From positions 930,001 through 994,000 of the forward strand of contig NZ_ARQF01000021.1 in NCBI RefSeq assembly GCF_000384815.1: a stretch of 64,000 nt of DNA, written 5' to 3'. The stretch is from Halodesulfovibrio aestuarii DSM 17919 = ATCC 29578 (GTDB taxonomy: Bacteria > Desulfobacterota > Desulfovibrionia > Desulfovibrionales > Desulfovibrionaceae). This document shows positions 54,220 to 63,078 of the stretch, in pieces (within the stretch, counting starts at the first letter, position 1; each line of letters opens with the position of its first letter). Both the position numbers and the translations under genes were made by a program. The notes beneath the pieces are model-generated. The model was not told the DNA's origin. It saw nothing but the letters and a program-made list of their open reading frames with translations, and did not search any database.

Positions 54220-54852
54220 CTAGATAGCGCGACGTAACATCTTGATGTCATTGCCAACGATGGCTTCAAGATTATGAGTAATTTTCTCTTTTGACCACTC
54301 CCACCACGCTATATCCTCAAGCTCCTCAATCACAGTTTCATCAAAGCGGAATTTGAGTATTGTGGCTGGATTTCCACCGACTATCGCATATGGTGGAACA
54401 TCCTTAGTGACAACAGCTTTGCTGGCGATAATTGCACCATTTCCGACAGTCACTCCGGGCATAATAGTTGCTTCGTAACCAATCCACACGTCATTACCGA
54501 TGACAGTGTCGCCTTTAAACGGCAACTCACCGCTTTCTGGCATCACCTTTTCCCAGCCATTCCCGAAAATCTGAAAAGGATAGGTGGATAAACCGGAAAC
54601 TTTGTGGTTTGCCCCGTTCATAATAAAGGTAACACCACGGGCAATTGCGCAAAATTTTCCGATGATTAATTTGTCACCTATGAAGGGGAAGTGATAAAGC
54701 ACATTCTTTTCGAAATTCTCAACACCATCGGGATCATCGTAATAAGTGTAATCCCCGACAATAATATTTTCAGAGGTAATAAAATTTTTAAGATACCCAA
54801 CTTGCGGAAACCCTTTCATAGGTTCTTTGTCATCCGGATCTGGTCCAAACAA
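54220..54852 (-). CDS. Vat-like xenobiotic O-acetyltransferase (left-handed beta-helix)
   Basis: 210 residues of the CatB/Vat hexapeptide-repeat family. It has the isoleucine-patch pattern ([40 protein letters not shown]) and the catalytic His in [21 protein letters not shown] and [12 protein letters not shown] follow, and the whole length aligns by eye with streptogramin A acetyltransferases. Such enzymes acetylate streptogramin A or related drugs. Environmental homologues may have other acceptors. The start is a TTG at 54852, preceded by AAGGAG at 6 bases. An ATG 11 codons in is the alternative. Codon use resembles the neighbours, so recent transfer is not evident. Confidence 0.85.
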   Translation of the reverse strand: MFGPDPDDKEPMKGFPQVGYLKNFITSENIIVGDYTYYDDPDGVENFEKNVLYHFPFIGDKLIIGKFCAIARGVTFIMNGANHKVSGLSTYPFQIFGNGWEKVMPESGELPFKGDTVIGNDVWIGYEATIMPGVTVGNGAIIASKAVVTKDVPPYAIVGGNPATILKFRFDETVIEELEDIAWWEWSKEKITHNLEAIVGNDIKMLRRAI

Positions 54853-54948
54853 GGGGCTCTCCTTGATAATTTGTTGATATACTGAAGAGGCACAGGGATA
54901 AAAAAGTTTATCTCGCTCTCCATCTCCTGTTTTCCTAAAGAAAAGTAA

Positions 54949-56571
54949 TTAGCTTCTCTTGGTCAAACCGTACTTACGCAACTTGTACTGAAGCGTACGT
55001 CTGCTGATGCCAAGGGCGTCTGCCGTACGTTCCCTGTGCCCGCCGTTGGCGTTAAGCGCTTCAATAAGCGCCTGCCGCTCTGCATCATCAAGAGTTTTCG
55101 GACGCGAAATACTGCGGTTATCGTTCTGCGGAGGCATCGGCTGCTGCCCGTTATACCCTTGCTGGCCACTATAAGCTGCTTGATTATTATAGCCGCTATG
55201 GCTGCTGAAGTCGGTTCGGGTAAAATCTGTAGGAGCAAAATCTGGCTGCATACCCCCGTTCTGTCTACCCGTCTGAACTGTTTTCTGATCAGAAAACTCT
55301 ACACTCGACGGCACGTGAAAATTAGATTGTCCATAGCCTTGCGATGCATCCTGCTGTACAAACTGCGGCTGCATTGCAGGCGTAGGCTTTGGCGGGTTAG
55401 TAAATAATGGCGGCAGGGAGTCCACATTAAGAATCTCTGAACGTGAAAGAATAAGCGCACGTTCAAGCACATTTTCAAGTTCGCGCACGTTCCCCGGCCA
55501 TGAGTGGGTTGTGAGCTTCTGCATGAAATCAGGACTTACGCCGCGCACACTTTTGCGGTTCTTGCGCCCGAGCTTATCAAGAAGACGGCTGACGAGTACT
55601 GGAAGGTCATCAAAACGTTCGCGCAATGGCGGCGAAATAAGCTCCAGCACGTTAAGGCGGAAATATAAATCTTCGCGGAACTCGCCTTTCGCAACGGCTT
55701 CGCGGAGATTACGGTTTGTTGCCGCAATAATGCGTACATCAACTTCAATTGGCTTAACCGCACCAAGCGGCTCCACCACACGCTCTTGCAGGGCACGAAG
55801 GAGCTTTGCTTGCAGCTCAATCGGCATTTCACCGATCTCATCAAGAAAGAGTGTGCCCCCTTTGGCAAGCTGGAACCGACCCGGCTTGTCTTTGACTGCT
55901 CCGGTAAAGGCTCCACGTACGTACCCGAACAGTTCACTTTCAAGCAAGTTTCCCGGTAAGGCGGCGCAGTTTACTTTAACCATCGGGAATGCAGAACGGT
56001 TGCTGCTTTCGTGTAAAGCTTCTGCGATAAGCTCTTTACCGGTACCGGACTCACCCATGACAAGCACGGTTGCTTCTGTCGGGCCGACCTGACGGATAAG
56101 CTCGAGCATATCCAGCATGGCATCACACCCGCCGATGATTTTTTCGGAAGGATCGTTACCGATAAATTTTTTGCGTAGATTGTCGTTTTCTGCGAGTAGC
56201 CTGCCATGCGTATAGGCTTTTTCCAGCACGGCTATAAGCTCATCGTTGTCAGCAGGCTTACTGAGGTAATCAAAAGCACCGCGCTTCATAGCTTCAACCG
56301 CAGAACCGACAGTGCCGAAAGCGGTGAGCATAATAACAGGCAGATGAGGGTACTTTTCCTGAATAATCGCGAGCGTCTCGCTTCCGTCGATACCTGTCAT
56401 CCGCATATCCAAAAGAACAACGTTAACGTTATGTGATGCAAGATGCTCAATGCCGGCCTCACCGGAGCTTGCCTCCGCAACGCTCCAGCCTGCATCTTCT
56501 ACAACAGCCCGCACCATCATACGCAACGCAGGTTCATCATCTATAACTAACAGTCGTTTATTATAAGACAT
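54949..56571 (-). CDS. NtrC-family sigma-54-dependent response regulator
   Basis: 540 residues from the ATG at 56571, preceded by GAGGG. Receiver with Asp55 (LLDMRMTG). AAA+ domain with Walker A GESGTGKE, the sigma-54-contact GAFTGA loop and GGTLFLDEIGEM. A C-terminal Fis-type HTH ends in ADALGISRRTLQYKLRKYG. Between AAA+ and HTH lies an unusually long Gln/Asn/Gly/Pro-rich linker (about 90 residues, with YNNQAAYSGQQGYNGQQ). The start overlaps the stop of the cognate kinase by 11 bases, so the two are translated together. It activates sigma-54 promoters. Targets are unknown. Confidence 0.95.
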   Translation of the reverse strand: MSYNKRLLVIDDEPALRMMVRAVVEDAGWSVAEASSGEAGIEHLASHNVNVVLLDMRMTGIDGSETLAIIQEKYPHLPVIMLTAFGTVGSAVEAMKRGAFDYLSKPADNDELIAVLEKAYTHGRLLAENDNLRKKFIGNDPSEKIIGGCDAMLDMLELIRQVGPTEATVLVMGESGTGKELIAEALHESSNRSAFPMVKVNCAALPGNLLESELFGYVRGAFTGAVKDKPGRFQLAKGGTLFLDEIGEMPIELQAKLLRALQERVVEPLGAVKPIEVDVRIIAATNRNLREAVAKGEFREDLYFRLNVLELISPPLRERFDDLPVLVSRLLDKLGRKNRKSVRGVSPDFMQKLTTHSWPGNVRELENVLERALILSRSEILNVDSLPPLFTNPPKPTPAMQPQFVQQDASQGYGQSNFHVPSSVEFSDQKTVQTGRQNGGMQPDFAPTDFTRTDFSSHSGYNNQAAYSGQQGYNGQQPMPPQNDNRSISRPKTLDDAERQALIEALNANGGHRERTADALGISRRTLQYKLRKYGLTKRS

Positions 56572-58261
56572 AGTTTCCCTCATCTTCCACGTCGGGGAAA
56601 AAGAGTGCAATGGTGCATCCGCGACCGGCACTGGATTCAATCAATACCTTTCCTTCATGCTCCATCATAGTTTTGTTAACTAGCGCAAGTCCAAGGCCAG
56701 TGCCTTTTGATTTGGTAGTAAAGAACGGTTCCAGCGCCTGATCTATCTGCTGTTTCTCCATACCGGGGCCGTTATCCCTAACAAAAATCCAGACTCCGTC
56801 TTCGCCATATGCTGAGGCAATATGAATCTGCTTTTTGTCAATTCCTGCAGACTCAAGTGCATCCAGACTATTGAGCATCAGGTTGATCAACGTCTGTTTA
56901 AGCAAATCAGCATCTGCCTGCACATAGGATGACTCAAGGCTGACATCCAGCTGTACTTCTTTGCCTTCCAGATCAAGCTGCAGCAAGTTGCTGATTCCTT
57001 CTGCAAGTTCAACCAGATCCACCTCTTCCTTTTGCACAGCACGCGGGCGGGAAAGGTACAACAAATCTGTAATTACACGGTTAAGTCTGTCAGCTTCGCT
57101 AATCATAGTCCGTGCGTAAGTTTCATCTGGTTCCTTGCCTTTGAACTTCTTAGCAAAATATTGAGCAAACCCTCGTAACGCACTAAGCGGGTTACGAATT
57201 TCATGTGCCATGCCTGCAGCAATGGCACCGAGTGCTGCCATCTTTTCAGCATCCTGAAGACTTTTTTCAAGTTCGCGGAACCGTGTCCTGTCACGGACTA
57301 ATACGAGACGCGATCCAGCCTCTTTATGCTCTTTGAGCGGTACGGATAAAATTTCGAGATGCGTCCCTTGAACAGTTACCTGTTCCCAGTCAGCTTTGGA
57401 GTCTTCCGGTAACTTTTTGAGGCAGTTTGCCAAATCTTCCGGCAATGCAGAGACGGACAGCCCGGCAAGCCCGCTGCCCTTAGCCTTGAACACTTCATGT
57501 GCAGCAGGGTTTGCAGCACGAATAACATTGTCAGGACTTACGATCAGAAGCCCGTCCGGCAGGTTATCCAGCAATCGAGCCTGAAAACGTTCAAGCTGCA
57601 ACGCCTTGCCCGCAAGTTCACGGCGTTTAAGCAGCCCCATGGCAAGTGCCCATGTAAAAATTGCAGCGATAAGAATATACGCCGCCTGAAACATCGCGTT
57701 CTGCTTAAAACCTTTGTACACAGCGAAGTGTTTGGTCATATCAAGACCAACCACCAGAAACGTATCTTTACGCGGAGCATCCGGCTCCAAGGGCGAAGCA
57801 TCCAGTCCCTGACTATGCTTGGCATACACAAACACGCGGTGCTGACCAAACTGTGCGATACCATCCCATGTGCCAGTCTGCACCATGGTTGGAATAGCCT
57901 GTTGTGGAAAAAGAATGGTGCTGGAAGCACCGCCTTCAAGAGAAGAAAGAATTTGCCCGCCCTTTTCATCCAACAGACCCACAAACATAACTTCACCGCT
58001 TCGCTGCAATTCACGAAAGAACTTTGCAGTGCTTGGCAACCCCGCCACTTGTCCATTCTGTGTAAGAATACCTGTACGGAGCGAGATATCTACAGACTGA
58101 AGTACAGAGCGCGCAGTAAGTTTAAGGTGCTGTAAACGTGCTTCCTCCTGCTGCCGCAGGGTTTGTCCTGTTGAAACAATGAGCGAAAGTCCAATTGTAA
58201 CAAGGGTAACAATTGCGATAATAATCGTGCTTCGTTCTTTACTTAAATCTGCAATTTCCAT
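56561..58261 (-). CDS. Membrane sensor histidine kinase (NtrB/ZraS-like)
   Basis: 566 residues. Transmembrane helix 1 near 12-30, periplasmic sensor to about 185, transmembrane helix 2 near 190-210, PAS near 220-320, HisKA with His353 in GMAHEIRNPLSALRG, and HATPase with NLMLNSLDAL, VRDNGPGM and GTGLGLALV. It phosphorylates the overlapping sigma-54 activator. The sensor contains LDEKGGQILSSLEGG and may be Cache-like. The signal is not predictable. First gene of the two-gene operon. Confidence 0.94.
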   Translation of the reverse strand: MEIADLSKERSTIIIAIVTLVTIGLSLIVSTGQTLRQQEEARLQHLKLTARSVLQSVDISLRTGILTQNGQVAGLPSTAKFFRELQRSGEVMFVGLLDEKGGQILSSLEGGASSTILFPQQAIPTMVQTGTWDGIAQFGQHRVFVYAKHSQGLDASPLEPDAPRKDTFLVVGLDMTKHFAVYKGFKQNAMFQAAYILIAAIFTWALAMGLLKRRELAGKALQLERFQARLLDNLPDGLLIVSPDNVIRAANPAAHEVFKAKGSGLAGLSVSALPEDLANCLKKLPEDSKADWEQVTVQGTHLEILSVPLKEHKEAGSRLVLVRDRTRFRELEKSLQDAEKMAALGAIAAGMAHEIRNPLSALRGFAQYFAKKFKGKEPDETYARTMISEADRLNRVITDLLYLSRPRAVQKEEVDLVELAEGISNLLQLDLEGKEVQLDVSLESSYVQADADLLKQTLINLMLNSLDALESAGIDKKQIHIASAYGEDGVWIFVRDNGPGMEKQQIDQALEPFFTTKSKGTGLGLALVNKTMMEHEGKVLIESSAGRGCTIALFFPDVEDEGNYVL

Positions 58262-58411
58262 GTATATCCTAATCTCATCAAATTGATGAAAAGCAGCGTA
58301 ATCAATTTATATATTGGCTATTCCACCGATGATATATGAAAAAGTCATGCCAAAGTGAATTTTTCTGCACATCAGCAGTCATTCCTGCAAGTTATTACAC
58401 ATATAGCGTAT

Positions 58412-58446
58412 AAAAAAAGGTCTTCAACCGTAAGGGTTGAAGACCA
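58412..58446 (-). terminator. Terminator of the AsmA gene
   Basis: 11-bp stem GGTCTTCAACC/GGTTGAAGACC with a 5-base loop. On the minus strand it runs into TTTTTTTAT. Confidence 0.9.
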
Positions 58447-58511
58447 ATGTGCATTTTTTCTCACGCTTGCACAAGTTTTTTGTGCAATTTATTGCACTAT
58501 TCAAACTGCAC

Positions 58512-61500
58512 TTATCTGAGGGACGGAAGTAAATCCACAGCCCTGAACGGAATGAGCACGGCATCTTTTAAGATAGAGAATACGCCGCCACCAATCTTGC
58601 CGAACGTGCGCGGAACTACGCTTAACCCATCCACAGTGACTTTAGGATCATCCCAGCTGCCGACAATGGTTACCGGCACCGTCGGGATGCGGGCGTAGGT
58701 TACGTTTACTTTATAATCAATCTTCCTGTCCGGCAGATCAATTTTACCGCCACCGCGCATATCCACGAACGGAGAAGTTACAGCAGTATTATCGCTGCTC
58801 ATAATTCCCTGCTTAATATCACCGTCACTTATAGCAGAGGCAAAGGTAGTTTTTTCCACCTCGCCTTTTTTGTTCTTACTGAACCCGAAGAAACCGTCTT
58901 TAACAGAAATACCCCAAATGCCATCAAGACTGGCAAGGATATCATAGCTGGAAGCAAGCTGGCCGGTTGCCTCTATATACCCTGTTCCAAGCCCGCCAAG
59001 GTAATCATCGCCTGCAGCGCCTTTTGACGCCAGCGCCAAATCTACACCGTTGACATTGGCAACAAGACGGCTTTCCAACTTATCCTTTAATACACCCTTA
59101 AATTCGCCGGAGAACGTGCCGTTGTACAACTTTGCTTCCAGCGGCCCTACTTGTATTTCTCCACCACCAATGACGATCGGTGTAACCAGTTCCTGTGCAT
59201 CAACAGGATCCAGCCGCACAGAAGCTATCTTCAGACTGCCTTTAACATCCACTTCCTTCAGCCATTCCAGCTTCCATGGTTTTTTATTAAAAATCTTTGC
59301 ACGTACATCCACATCTTCCGGCGGGAAGTAGCGCGTAAGCATAATATCACCAAGCTCTGCGTCTGCACGGACAGTTGGAACCGCGCCGTTCAAATTTACC
59401 AGAACAGAACCTTTAAGCGCGGAATCATCCACGTACCCTACAACATTGTAAAGAGCATAGCGCCCTTTACGCAGATCAAATTCCCCACGCAGACTTGCAC
59501 GGCTGAACGCCGTGTTATCGCGAGGCTGCCAGCGCAATAAATTAAGAGAAGTCAGCAACGGGTGCAGATCAAACTCATCCCCCACAAAGCTGCCCTTAAT
59601 TTCCGGCGCAGAAATGAACTGTTTGCCGTCACCCTGCACTTTAAAACTCTGGCTATCAAACGTAAACAGACCATCGCGAATAGACAGGTCTTCTGTTTCC
59701 ATATTGTATGTGCATTTGCTCACCAGATGCGCTGTTAGAGGAACAGCCTTGGTGTTCACATTCATTGTGCCTTTCCAAGTCATGTCCAGATCGATATTTT
59801 CACCACGCACAGGCAGTACCCGCTTGGCGCTCATAACAATCGGCCCTTTAATCTTGGTCAGATACGAGTCGTCGGAATCCTTTTTATCAAACAGAACAGA
59901 TAGATCCCAATTGTAAAGCAAGTCATTTCCGGCTTTGTCCGGCTCTTTCATTAAACTTTTGCCGGACAGGTCAATTTTCAGTTCATCAAAAAAGTTCTGA
60001 CTGGATGCCAAAGTGCCGTCCGGCTGCTTTGTGGCTAACGATTTTACGTACCCGTTTTTAAAGACAGCATTTATTTTGCCGCCAAGCCCTGCAACCAGAC
60101 CAAATACTGTATGAGCCTTTGCCCGCACATCCGCAGTGCCATTAGCAATGCCGGTAATTACAGAATCACCGGTAAGAATACGGCTGATTTCTGTTGTTTC
60201 TACATTGGTAATAGTTGCCTGCAAACGTAAATCGTCCGCAATTGTCATTACAGAATCCACGCTGCCGCCATACGCTTTCCCTATCTTATATGAAGTAAGC
60301 GTATCAAGATTCGGTGCAGGCCAGCACCGGAATGCAAGATCATTAATGGCAAAACCATAGGCCGTTGCCCGCTTTGCACCAACGCGGATATCGTATCCTA
60401 CGGAAAGCTCATCAGTTGCCTCGTCAGTTGCCTCGTCACCAGCTTTAGCCGGAGCTTTTGCTTCCTGTACAGGTTCATCGTCGGTATACCGGAAAATAGG
60501 CGGTGCATCGTCCGAAGGTTTCGGAAGCACGTCCGGCGGAGTCATGCTGATTTCCGGAAAAATTCTATTCACATCAATGTCTTCACCAGCGACATCAATA
60601 AACACAACCGGATTAGAAAAATCTTTCACACCGCCAACGCCCTCTAACGGCATGCCCAGCACTTCAGCTTTCAAACTGTCAGACCACACATGATCTTTGG
60701 TCATTTCAATGGCAATAACACCGTCGATACTATCGAGCGCATGGTTAAGGCTGGTTGGCAGGTTTTCTGTAAATCCAAACCAGTACGGAAGGCTGAAATC
60801 CTGCACAATGGCTTGTCCGGCCAGCTTCCAGTCAGAATTGCTGATATCTGTCATCGTTCCGTCAAAAGTCAGTTTGCCCTTGGCAACTTCTGCCTTAACT
60901 TCTGAGAAACGTAACTCGCGTTCAGGCCAGTTAAGGGAACACACTACGCTTATTGCAGTCGGAACGTTACGTCCTTCCAGTTCAACATCGCCTTTCCAGT
61001 CTACACTGCCGTGCACTTCTTCCGCGGTAAGTTTTTCAGAATTGAAATCACTTTCACCCATCAACTGCAGGTGCCCGTGCGCGGGCACAACAGTACCTTC
61101 AATGTCACAGGAAAGATCAAAAAGTGTCTTTTTATCAAAATCTATTTGAAGGTTCACACCTGTCGCCGCAACAAACTTTTTGCCGCTGTCCGTCTCGTGT
61201 TCCCATACAATGCGGCCGCGCTGAATATCGATGCCCTGCAAATCAAACCCACCGGCCATCTTGCCCAGAGAAAACTCAATATCAACGTTGGCGACGTCAG
61301 GTTTTGTATCTTTTTGTTTCAGAAGTTGGTCAGAAAGCGTTACGTCCAAATCCTGCAACCTAAGGTAATTTATAAAAACTTTTCCACCGAGTAAGGTAGG
61401 GATATCGACGCGGGACTGAACTCCACCAACAGTAAGAAAGGCTTTTTCTGTTTCAGGATCAACTACCTGTACGTCCGAGACCTTAATTGCCAACGGCACA

Positions 61501-61682
61501 ATAGAAAGATGCAAGTCACCGTTAATATGCCAATTAAAGCCTGTCGCCTCTGTCAGATTCCGTTCAATCAGTTCAGGGAAATTGGAGGACTGTATATACC
61601 ATCCCGCATACACAAAAAGACCACCGAGACATACGGCTAACGAAAGAAGAAAATAAAGTACAATACGTATTACTGGACGCAC
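58512..61682 (-). CDS. AsmA family protein (inner-membrane anchored)
   Basis: 1056 residues from a GTG at 61682, chosen because TTGAGG lies 6 bases upstream. A TTG ten codons earlier is the alternative. One N-terminal helix (IVLYFLLSLAVCLGGLFVYAG) anchors a very long periplasmic part. The AsmA signature SSNFPELIERNLTEATGFNW and VSDVQVVDPETEKAFLTVGG opens it, and repeated beta strands and the typical C-terminal block SPFVDMRGGGKIDLPDRKID close it. A charged low-complexity insert (DDAPPIFRYTDDEPVQEA, then DEATDEATDE) lies near 400-435. AsmA-like proteins are bridge-like lipid carriers of the envelope. Monocistronic. Confidence 0.9.
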   Translation of the reverse strand: MRPVIRIVLYFLLSLAVCLGGLFVYAGWYIQSSNFPELIERNLTEATGFNWHINGDLHLSIVPLAIKVSDVQVVDPETEKAFLTVGGVQSRVDIPTLLGGKVFINYLRLQDLDVTLSDQLLKQKDTKPDVANVDIEFSLGKMAGGFDLQGIDIQRGRIVWEHETDSGKKFVAATGVNLQIDFDKKTLFDLSCDIEGTVVPAHGHLQLMGESDFNSEKLTAEEVHGSVDWKGDVELEGRNVPTAISVVCSLNWPERELRFSEVKAEVAKGKLTFDGTMTDISNSDWKLAGQAIVQDFSLPYWFGFTENLPTSLNHALDSIDGVIAIEMTKDHVWSDSLKAEVLGMPLEGVGGVKDFSNPVVFIDVAGEDIDVNRIFPEISMTPPDVLPKPSDDAPPIFRYTDDEPVQEAKAPAKAGDEATDEATDELSVGYDIRVGAKRATAYGFAINDLAFRCWPAPNLDTLTSYKIGKAYGGSVDSVMTIADDLRLQATITNVETTEISRILTGDSVITGIANGTADVRAKAHTVFGLVAGLGGKINAVFKNGYVKSLATKQPDGTLASSQNFFDELKIDLSGKSLMKEPDKAGNDLLYNWDLSVLFDKKDSDDSYLTKIKGPIVMSAKRVLPVRGENIDLDMTWKGTMNVNTKAVPLTAHLVSKCTYNMETEDLSIRDGLFTFDSQSFKVQGDGKQFISAPEIKGSFVGDEFDLHPLLTSLNLLRWQPRDNTAFSRASLRGEFDLRKGRYALYNVVGYVDDSALKGSVLVNLNGAVPTVRADAELGDIMLTRYFPPEDVDVRAKIFNKKPWKLEWLKEVDVKGSLKIASVRLDPVDAQELVTPIVIGGGEIQVGPLEAKLYNGTFSGEFKGVLKDKLESRLVANVNGVDLALASKGAAGDDYLGGLGTGYIEATGQLASSYDILASLDGIWGISVKDGFFGFSKNKKGEVEKTTFASAISDGDIKQGIMSSDNTAVTSPFVDMRGGGKIDLPDRKIDYKVNVTYARIPTVPVTIVGSWDDPKVTVDGLSVVPRTFGKIGGGVFSILKDAVLIPFRAVDLLPSLR

Positions 61683-61947
61683 TATTAACCTCAATACAAA
61701 AATATGGTTCAATGCTTTTCAATATGACATTTTACTATACACAGACCATAAAGAAAACATGTGCCGGACAAATGGCAAAAGAAATACCTTTTACCGCCTC
61801 CCAAGGCTTGCATACAATAAAACGGCTAATCTAACCGCAGTATTAATAAAAATGAACACAGAAATGTATTTCTAAATAATTACAGAGGGCTTGAAAACTA
61901 CGTTCTCTACCCTTATAAGGGATACTAACATAATGGAGTAACGAACA

Positions 61948-62919
61948 ATGAAAACAGTAATTCTTGACGGTCAAACACTAAATCCCGGTGATAACCCGTG
62001 GGCTCCAATAGAAGGTATTCATCCCGTTACGGTTTACGAAAAAACGCAAGATGAAGACATTATTCCGCGCAGTAAAGAAGCAGATATTTTACTTACAAAC
62101 AAGACTCCGCTTACAAGAGAAACACTCAAACAGCTGCCGAATCTCAAATATATTGGAGTACTCGCCACAGGCTACGACGTAGTCGATATAAAAGCCGCTG
62201 CTGAACTCGGTATTCCTGTAACGAACACCCCCGGCTATGCAAACAATGCAGTGCCGGAGCACGTCTTCGCGCTTATCTTCGAGTGTTATCGACAAATAAG
62301 CTTACATTCCGAGCAAGTAAAGCAAGGAGAATGGGGGAAAAACGGCCAATTCTGCTTCTGGAACACTCCACAGCGAGAACTCGGCGGTAAAACCCTTGGT
62401 ATCATTGGCTTCGGAAATACAGGCAACAATGTTGCGCGCATCGCAAATGCGTTCGGCATGAACATCCTTGCCTACGCCCCACGCCCTAAGCCACTGCCAG
62501 AATACGACAATTTTTCTTTCGCAGAGCTCAACGAAGTTCTTGAAAAGTCAGACATCATCACCCTGCACTGCCCGCTCACGGCAGATACAAAGCACATTAT
62601 CAACGAGCAGTCTCTTGCACTCATGAAGCACGACGCAGTGCTCATCAATACTGCCCGCGGCCCGCTTATTGATGAAGCAGCGGTAGCAAAGGCTCTCAAC
62701 GAAGGCACACTCGGCGGGCTCGCCGTAGATGTCGTAAGTGATGAGCCAATAGCAAAAGATCACCCGTTCCTTTCAACGCCTAACACATTCATAACCCCGC
62801 ACCTCGCATGGGCTACAATTGAAGCCCGTAAGGCGCTGATGCAAATCGCCGCCGACAACATCACAGCTTTCCTCAACGGAACTCCACAAAACGTTGTGAA
62901 CGGTGTTACTGGCAAGTAA
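61948..62919 (+). CDS. D-2-hydroxyacid dehydrogenase (hydroxypyruvate/glycerate type)
   Basis: 323 residues. NAD-binding GFGNTG (154-159) with the following acidic or neutral strand end (AYAPRPKP). Catalytic Arg237 in NTARGPLID, Glu266 in SDEPI and His285 in TPHLAWAT. LATGYDVVDIKAAAELGIPV is the substrate-domain signature. The HLAW motif is typical of the hydroxypyruvate reductase/glycerate dehydrogenase subgroup rather than D-lactate dehydrogenase. Neither a serine- nor a thiamin-linked operon partner is adjacent. Monocistronic. GGAG lies before the ATG. Confidence 0.9.
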   Translation: MKTVILDGQTLNPGDNPWAPIEGIHPVTVYEKTQDEDIIPRSKEADILLTNKTPLTRETLKQLPNLKYIGVLATGYDVVDIKAAAELGIPVTNTPGYANNAVPEHVFALIFECYRQISLHSEQVKQGEWGKNGQFCFWNTPQRELGGKTLGIIGFGNTGNNVARIANAFGMNILAYAPRPKPLPEYDNFSFAELNEVLEKSDIITLHCPLTADTKHIINEQSLALMKHDAVLINTARGPLIDEAAVAKALNEGTLGGLAVDVVSDEPIAKDHPFLSTPNTFITPHLAWATIEARKALMQIAADNITAFLNGTPQNVVNGVTGK

Positions 62920-63029
62920 CGCTGCAACGGTTATTCTCTCAGGAGATGATAGCGGCTTACGAACGTTAAGGAATCATTGTTTTTATCCAAACTGAACTAC
63001 TATATATTTCAGTTTACTTGCTGGAGAAC

Positions 63030-63070
63030 AAAAAAAGACCTGATTCACAATGTGTATCAGGTCTTTTAAT
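63030..63070. terminator. Bidirectional terminator between convergent genes
   Basis: AAAGACCTGAT-CAC/GTG-ATCAGGTCTTT with single-base mismatches. The T run is present on both strands. Confidence 0.88.
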
Positions 63071-63078
63071 TTGCGAGA

